Assembly: GCA_934663655.1 (NCBI GenBank)
Contig: CAKUKT010000083.1
Location: 1-9,511 of the forward strand
Direction of reading: 5' to 3'
From: an uncultured Victivallaceae bacterium
GTDB lineage: Bacteria; Verrucomicrobiota; Lentisphaeria; Victivallales; Victivallaceae
DNA length: 9,511 nt
Numbering within the stretch: position 1 is the stretch's first letter; each line of letters starts with the position of its first letter. The translations under genes were made by a program, and so were the position numbers. Positions 5,501-9,511 of this stretch are shown one piece after another. Under the pieces are notes generated by a model. The model made no database searches, was not told the DNA's origin, and saw only the letters and a program-made list of their open reading frames with translations.

Positions 5501-6880
5501 TTACTCCCCGAAGTATTTTCTCTCCATCAAGAGGTTTTCGACCAGATTGATTTCCGTCGCCATGAGTTCCGGCGAGTAGAGCGCGCGGCGCGCGGCGATG
5601 CCGCCCCGCTCCATCGCCAGCCGGAGCAACGAGTTGGCCAGCTTCAGGTCGGCGATGGTTTCGGCCACGTTGAATCGCCCCGGCGAAGTCGGCGGCGGCG
5701 GCCAGCGGGAATCGGAAACCCAGGCGCTGGTCAGCGCCTTGAGCGCCTGATCGAGTTCGCTCCGATCGCCGAGGCGGCGACGCAGAGTCGTGACGCCGTC
5801 ATAAAGCGAACGGCAGACCGGGTCAAGCAACCGGGAATATTCGGTATTTGCCCACGCCTTGGCGGTCCCCCCGTGCCAGGCTACGCCGTTTTCGATCTGC
5901 TCGATGCGATCATTTTCGATCCAGTTGACGGCTGAAGCGAGCACCTCCCTCGGCGTCGCCAGTTCATAGCCGAGCCGCTGCGCAGTCTCGATCAATTCCC
6001 GGAATCGTCCGATACTCGCCGGTTCCGGTTCAAAAAAGCGCGCCTGATTGAACTGCTTTACGTAGAAATAGGCCGAGGTCCCGATATATTCAGCGTCCTC
6101 GGCATAAGGCAGAATGAAACTGCCGGTCGCCGCTACGCGGCCCTTCCAGCGTTCCAGCATCGCGGCAATCTCCTCCAGCGATACCGGGTCCTGCCGCATT
6201 CCCTCGGTCGCGCCCATCAGATACCAGAGCATCGGATTGGCCATACTGTCGCTCCGGAAAAGCAGTTGCAGCCCATTCGGCGCCACCGACGGATTGGTGA
6301 GATAACGTAGAAATTCCGGCTTGTCCGCAATGAACTCCTCGATTTTAAAGAGGTGGTTCTTGTTGCTGTGCCCCTGCACATCGTAGGCCAGACCGGTCGC
6401 TTCGCGCACCTCCGGAAACGAGAGCAGAAAGCTGTCGGCGTCGGCAACCAGTGCCTTGAATCCGGCTTCCCGATAGATTTCCGGGAGAAACGAGGCCCAG
6501 CCACACTCCGGATTCCAGCCGACGGACGGCCGCACTCCGACATATTTCTCCCACGAGTCCAACCCGTGCCGGAGCGTATCCAGTCCGACCTCCGGTGGAA
6601 TGTTCGCGAGCATCACGTGAATAAACGGTGAACCTACCGGTTCGATCAGACCGTCGCGGCAAAGTTCGGCCAGCAGCGCCAACACCGCCGGCGCCTCCCG
6701 GTGCATCACCTCCAGAGTGCGGCCGGAAGCCTCAAAGGCGATTTTGCAACCGCTGTCGCGCACCAGTTCAAACAGCGGACGATAGGAGTTCTCAATCACC
6801 CAGGCCCGACGCGCCGGTTCAAGCTGCGAATACTGAATATTCGCGTGCGGCATGAAAATGATTTTCGGCTTTGCACTCAT
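5501..6880 (-). CDS. Glycoside hydrolase family 57-like protein
   Basis: This 459-residue protein resembles the N-terminal catalytic barrel of GH57 enzymes, which cleave or transfer alpha-glucans (amylase, 4-alpha-glucanotransferase, branching enzyme) by a retaining mechanism. The ordered landmarks are MPHANIQYS at 10-18 (region I, His12), EPVGSPFIH at 80-88 (region II), GWNPECGW at 121-128 with Glu125 as expected nucleophile (region III), LPYAEDAEYIG at 257-267 with Asp262 as expected acid/base (region IV), and SDSRWPPP near 389-396 (like region V). No signal peptide is visible, so it is probably cytoplasmic. Motifs are recognisable but divergent and the substrate is open. A GGGAG precedes the ATG by 8 nt. 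It lies 23 nt after the dehydrogenase gene and is the second gene of that operon. I found no terminator of its own downstream. Confidence 0.78.
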   Translation of the reverse strand: MSAKPKIIFMPHANIQYSQLEPARRAWVIENSYRPLFELVRDSGCKIAFEASGRTLEVMHREAPAVLALLAELCRDGLIEPVGSPFIHVMLANIPPEVGLDTLRHGLDSWEKYVGVRPSVGWNPECGWASFLPEIYREAGFKALVADADSFLLSFPEVREATGLAYDVQGHSNKNHLFKIEEFIADKPEFLRYLTNPSVAPNGLQLLFRSDSMANPMLWYLMGATEGMRQDPVSLEEIAAMLERWKGRVAATGSFILPYAEDAEYIGTSAYFYVKQFNQARFFEPEPASIGRFRELIETAQRLGYELATPREVLASAVNWIENDRIEQIENGVAWHGGTAKAWANTEYSRLLDPVCRSLYDGVTTLRRRLGDRSELDQALKALTSAWVSDSRWPPPPTSPGRFNVAETIADLKLANSLLRLAMERGGIAARRALYSPELMATEINLVENLLMERKYFGE

Positions 6881-6903
6881 GGTCGTCTCCCTTTCCGGAA
6901 TTA

Positions 6904-7944
6904 TTACGCATCACAGCGCCAGTCAAAGAGAATTTTGAACACCCCCGCCCCGTGCTGACTCTGATACTTGAAGGCTTCGGCCGCTTTACCGGCCGGCCAG
7001 ATCTCGATCGGCAGATGCGAAGTGTTGAACTTGCCTTCACTCATCCACCGGAGAATTTCCGCTTTGCCGCGGTATTTGATCGCGCAGGTCATGGTGATGG
7101 TCGCATTTTTCACAAACCAGCGGTGATAATGGTCGAACACCAGTTTTTCCGGGTAGTCGCCGTTGAGGTGAATGTGCCCGGGTTCATCGTCGTCGCCCCA
7201 GCCGCCGCTTTTGATGAACCGGTGCAGCACCCCCGGCACCTCGGGATTGCCGGAGCATTCGATGATTTTATCGGCCATACTGCCGCCGGTGAGCTCGCGC
7301 ACCCGCTCGACGGCGTCGGCGAAATCAAAGACGTAATCGGCGTATTTCCGGGCGATTTCGCGACGGAAAGGATGGGGTTCGATCGCAACCACGGTTAATT
7401 CCGGACATTTGATCTTCAGAATCTGCATCGCACTGATCCCGACCATCCCGGCTCCGAAAACCAGTACCACTTCGCCGGGGCGCAGCTGGAAGCGTTCGAT
7501 TCCCTTGAGAGGGACACAGGCCAGATAGGCGAGCACCGCGTCCGCATCAGAAACATTGTCCGGTACCGGACAGAGCCGGTCGTTGGCGCCGGCATTCGCG
7601 GAGTCCTTGTGCACCAATCCGGTGCCGCCTCCCCACGCCGAACAACAGTCGAGATAGCGGCGGCATTCGTTGATCATCACCCGCGTCCCCTTCCGGAGAC
7701 CGGGAGCGTAATCCCCCTCTTCCAGAATCACTCCCATATTCTCATAACCAGGCACCAACGGATAAAAGCATTGTTCCGGGTGCTGCAAGCCATGGTAAGT
7801 CTTCATATCCGTACCGGTGCTGATCGCACTCATCAGCGTCCGGCAGACAACGGTATCGGCCTGTTTCGGGGTCAGGGTGACTTCGCGGTACGCCGCCTCA
7901 CCGGGGCGTTCGATAACGGTGGCCATGGTTTTGATGTTCGACAT
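6904..7944 (-). CDS. MDR-superfamily dehydrogenase lacking usual catalytic zinc ligands
   Basis: This 346-residue protein is of the medium-chain dehydrogenase/reductase type. The N-terminal GroES-like catalytic domain contains MSAISTGTDMKTYHG and PGYENMGVI. A Rossmann domain follows with GAGMVG at 164-169 and AIEP at about 187-190; the acidic residue there fits NAD(H) rather than NADP(H). In zinc alcohol/polyol dehydrogenases the equivalent motifs are CGTD and GHE. Here they read TGTD (Thr43) and GYE (Tyr67), so two catalytic zinc ligands are gone. Only three cysteines (94, 100, 101) remain where the structural zinc lobe would be. It therefore resembles the non-zinc BchC-like side of the superfamily. 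The redox substrate is unknown; a sugar-type molecule is inferred from the GH57 and regulator neighbours. GGAG lies 9 nt before the ATG. It is the first gene of its operon. Confidence 0.82.
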   Translation of the reverse strand: MSNIKTMATVIERPGEAAYREVTLTPKQADTVVCRTLMSAISTGTDMKTYHGLQHPEQCFYPLVPGYENMGVILEEGDYAPGLRKGTRVMINECRRYLDCCSAWGGGTGLVHKDSANAGANDRLCPVPDNVSDADAVLAYLACVPLKGIERFQLRPGEVVLVFGAGMVGISAMQILKIKCPELTVVAIEPHPFRREIARKYADYVFDFADAVERVRELTGGSMADKIIECSGNPEVPGVLHRFIKSGGWGDDDEPGHIHLNGDYPEKLVFDHYHRWFVKNATITMTCAIKYRGKAEILRWMSEGKFNTSHLPIEIWPAGKAAEAFKYQSQHGAGVFKILFDWRCDA

Positions 7945-7970
7945 TTTCCAGCTCCGTTTCCGGGTTAACT

Positions 7971-7990
7971 ATGGTTTTATATGGTTTATT
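7971..7990. repeat. Tandem direct repeat over the dehydrogenase transcription start
   Basis: Two adjacent ten-base units, ATGGTTTTAT and ATGGTTTATT, lie between the -10 box and the dehydrogenase start. Related single copies occur at 8046-8055 (ATGGTTTTAA) and 8080-8089 (ATGGTTATAT). The placement suits a repressor half-site array, but binding is inferred. Confidence 0.5.
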
Positions 7991-8015
7991 ATATCACGAA
8001 AAAATGGTAATTCAA
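7988..8015 (-). promoter_or_regulatory. Promoter of the dehydrogenase/GH57 operon
   Basis: Read on the minus strand, TTGAAT (8010-8015) is followed after 16 bp by a perfect TATAAT (7988-7993). Transcription should start near 7981, inside the tandem repeat, giving a leader of about 37 nt. Operator-like elements overlap both boxes, suggesting repression by the neighbouring GntR-type protein. Confidence 0.78.
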
Positions 8016-8029
8016 GGTTTTTTCTACCA
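8005..8029. promoter_or_regulatory. Inverted repeat TGGTA-N15-TACCA, candidate operator
   Basis: Five-base arms at 8005-8009 and 8025-8029 flank and cover the -35 box of the dehydrogenase promoter. The arms match those of the second inverted repeat at 8076-8094, although the spacing differs (15 against 9). Confidence 0.4.
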
Positions 8030-8063
8030 AAAAAGGGGTTAAAGTATGGTTTTAATTTGTAAA

Positions 8064-8090
8064 TTTTCAAAATTGTGGTATGGTTATATT
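8064..8090 (+). promoter_or_regulatory. Weak candidate promoter of the regulator gene
   Basis: TTTTCA (8064-8069) and TATATT (8085-8090) are 15 bp apart. The -10 box is good but the -35 is only 4 of 6 and the spacing is short, as might be expected for a low-level regulator gene. The transcript would start near 8097, about 53 nt before the ATG. The -10 box lies inside the inverted repeat at 8076-8094, consistent with autorepression. Confidence 0.4.
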
Positions 8091-8094
8091 ACCA
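8076..8094. promoter_or_regulatory. Inverted repeat TGGTA-N9-TACCA, candidate autoregulatory operator
   Basis: Arms at 8076-8080 and 8090-8094 enclose TGGTTATAT and sit over the likely -10 box of the regulator. The 19-bp size and symmetry are typical of dimeric winged-helix regulator sites. The arm sequence recurs in the inverted repeat at 8005-8029. Confidence 0.5.
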
Positions 8095-8149
8095 ATAAAA
8101 AAAATGGCGCCACAACGGAACGCAACGGTGAAATCCGGAGAAATTCCCC

Positions 8150-9178
8150 ATGGAAGAAAAACAACCCGTGATCCTCAAAACCATTCGTCAACGCATCAGC
8201 GACGGAACCTATCCGGAACTGCTGCCGACGAGCCGGGAACTGGCGGAGGAATTTCAGGTTAACATCAAGACCGTGAATAAAGCTCTCGCCCGCCTGGTCG
8301 CCTCGGGCGTGATCAAACGTCGCCGCCGCCTCGGCACCCGCATCACCGGAGATCTGCACCGGGAAACCGCGGCGAATCGCCTGGTGGAGGTGGTGTTCGA
8401 AGGATTCACCACTGTTTTCAGCCATCCATTCTGGGCCGATATCTGGGAAGGCATGGTTACCCGGCTGTCCGCGGCAGGATTCCGGGCGGTGCTGACACCG
8501 CTGGAGTCCGATCCCGTCACCGGGTTGATCAAACCGGAGGTTCCGCCATTCACCCCCGCCGCGGGACGAATTGTACTCGGGATCAGTGAAGCCCGTATTC
8601 TGGATCTGATACGCGCCACCGGAACCCCATTCGTCACCGCCTGCGATCCGGTGGACGATCCGACAATCACCCAGGTGACATTCGATTTCGCACCGGGGAT
8701 CCGGGATGCGGTGGATTTTCTCGCTGCCGCCGGAGGTTCCAGAATCGCCTTCGTCGGGCAAACCCGCAGCCTGGTGAATCCGGGGCAGCTGCAGAAATTC
8801 AACGCCTACCTCGCCGCGGTTCAGCGCCATACCCGGATCGATCCCGCCCTGATCGGCGACGCCCGCCCGCTCCGGGATTCCGGCGCTCCCGCCCTGGCGG
8901 CCATTCTCGACCGCGCCACTCCGGATGCGCTGCTCGCCGCCTACGACCATCAGCTGCCGGAACTGCTCGCATTATTGCGCGAACGCCACCTGAATATTCC
9001 AGTCGTCGGCTGTGACGGAGTCGTACGGCCGGGAACGCCGCTCCGGCGTCATGTCGTCATTGCCCCGCGCTACCGCTGCGGCGAAACCGCTGCCGACCTG
9101 CTGATCCGGAAAATCACATCCCGTCGCCGGGTCCATTCCGAAACGCTTCCGGTGGAGTTCCATCCGGCCGGATTCTGA
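8150..9178 (+). CDS. GntR-type transcriptional regulator with LacI-like sensor domain
   Basis: This 342-residue protein has an N-terminal winged helix-turn-helix (about 5-66) of GntR type: LPTSRELAEEFQVNIKTVNK, then ALARLVASGVIKRRRRLGTRI, where LPxSRELA, the turn, the recognition helix and the closing R-x-GT wing are all recognisable. From about residue 76 to the end is a periplasmic-binding-protein-like domain of the LacI/GalR sensor type (VVFEGFTTVFSHPFWADIWEG, RIAFVG, IPVVGCDG). Such hybrids (AraR-like) bind a sugar or similar ligand and release DNA. GGAGA at 8136-8140 supports the ATG. It is divergent from the dehydrogenase/GH57 operon across 205 bp rich in inverted and direct repeats, so that operon and its own gene are the likely targets. 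The ligand is unknown. Only 9 bp separate its stop from the convergent membrane gene. Confidence 0.9.
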   Translation: MEEKQPVILKTIRQRISDGTYPELLPTSRELAEEFQVNIKTVNKALARLVASGVIKRRRRLGTRITGDLHRETAANRLVEVVFEGFTTVFSHPFWADIWEGMVTRLSAAGFRAVLTPLESDPVTGLIKPEVPPFTPAAGRIVLGISEARILDLIRATGTPFVTACDPVDDPTITQVTFDFAPGIRDAVDFLAAAGGSRIAFVGQTRSLVNPGQLQKFNAYLAAVQRHTRIDPALIGDARPLRDSGAPALAAILDRATPDALLAAYDHQLPELLALLRERHLNIPVVGCDGVVRPGTPLRRHVVIAPRYRCGETAADLLIRKITSRRRVHSETLPVEFHPAGF

Positions 9179-9187
9179 CGCTGTTCC

Positions 9188-9511
9188 TCACTTTTTGGCG
9201 ACCGCGACCGGTTCGCCGAGGGTTCCGAGAGTGAGCCCGCGGTATTTGCGTTCAGGCTGCTTCGGGCAGAACCAGAGGATGATGAAGGCGCCGATGAATG
9301 CCACCGGCAGGTAAAACGCAAACGAACGCGCGAGCGGCACATCCGCAATCTCCTGACTGAAATAATACCAGATCCCCGTCGCCTCCGCAACGCCGAACCA
9401 CAACATCCCCAGCAGCGCCAGCAGTTTCACCCACCGCGACTGCCGCAACTCCCGCACCAGCCACGGCGCACACGACACCACTCCGCAAACCAGCGGCACG
9501 ATCCAGTACAC
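9188..9511 (-). CDS. Partial integral membrane protein of unknown function
   Basis: The C-terminal 107 codons are visible. The gene reaches the right window edge, where the first codon is GTG; that could be a start or an internal valine, so the gene is best treated as cut at its 5' end. Three hydrophobic segments are seen (about residues 2-19, 28-50 and 63-81), followed by a basic, soluble tail (CPKQPERKYRGLTLG...VAVAKK). Such an ending would suit the C-terminus of a multi-pass transporter, and a permease next to a sugar-type locus would make sense, but I see no family signature. It is convergent with the regulator gene and has no room for a terminator between the two stops. Confidence 0.55.
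   Translation of the reverse strand: MYWIVPLVCGVVSCAPWLVRELRQSRWVKLLALLGMLWFGVAEATGIWYYFSQEIADVPLARSFAFYLPVAFIGAFIILWFCPKQPERKYRGLTLGTLGEPVAVAKK

Noticed and set aside
5423..5935. 170-codon plus-strand open frame after the operon terminator
   Set aside because: It begins before the terminator hairpin and runs antisense through the C-terminus of the GH57-like gene. It has no recognisable features.
8084..8950. 288-codon minus-strand open frame opposite the regulator
   Set aside because: It is antisense to the GntR/LacI-type gene, and its composition matches a shadow frame.

Overview
The window looks like chromosomal DNA of an anaerobic member of the Planctomycetes-Verrucomicrobia-Chlamydiae superphylum, most plausibly a Lentisphaerae/Victivallis-like bacterium. 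The main pointers are a Chlamydia/Verrucomicrobia-type small basic protein (51 aa, ending in the GLPKTKP signature), an anaerobe's oxygen-defence operon, and a GntR/LacI-hybrid regulator beside a carbohydrate-type locus. Coding DNA is GC-rich, while the two divergent intergenic regions (about 633-797 and 7945-8149) are strikingly AT-rich. The lineage call is inference from gene content.

Layout. (1) Bases 1-207, minus strand: N-terminus of a lipoprotein that looks like a dual-specificity/tyrosine phosphatase, cut by the window edge. (2) 477-632, minus strand: the small basic protein, with a near-consensus promoter (689-718) and an intrinsic terminator (about 376-407). (3) 798-3038, plus strand: a RecD2-type helicase, divergent from (2). 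(4) 3165-5405, plus strand: a four-gene operon of desulfoferrodoxin/superoxide reductase, flavodiiron protein, rubredoxin (53 aa) and a small BamE/DUF3192-like lipoprotein. It has a clear promoter at 3073-3101, a strong hairpin between genes 1 and 2, and a textbook terminator at 5440-5474. (5) 5501-7944, minus strand: a two-gene operon of a GH57-like glycoside hydrolase behind an MDR-family dehydrogenase that lacks the usual catalytic zinc ligands. (6) 8150-9178, plus strand: a divergent GntR-type regulator with a LacI-like sensor domain. (7) 9188-9511, minus strand: the C-terminal part of an unrecognised membrane protein.

How the parts work together. In region 4, superoxide reductase turns superoxide into peroxide, the flavodiiron protein reduces O2 (or NO) to water (or N2O), and rubredoxin is the usual electron carrier to both. 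The lipoprotein is an unexplained passenger. In regions 5-6, the regulator faces the dehydrogenase/GH57 pair across 205 bp packed with TGGTA...TACCA inverted repeats and ATGGTTTTAT-like repeats over both promoters. This suggests a ligand-responsive switch for a sugar-related pathway; the substrate cannot be read from sequence. A close copy of the same motif lies in the leader of the small basic protein gene.

I see no tRNA, rRNA, CRISPR array, insertion sequence or prophage. No clearly new system is present. The most worthwhile leads are the zinc-ligand-less dehydrogenase/GH57/regulator locus, the shared operator-like motif, the dfx-fprA intercistronic hairpin, and the cysteine-rich lipoprotein in the oxygen-defence operon.
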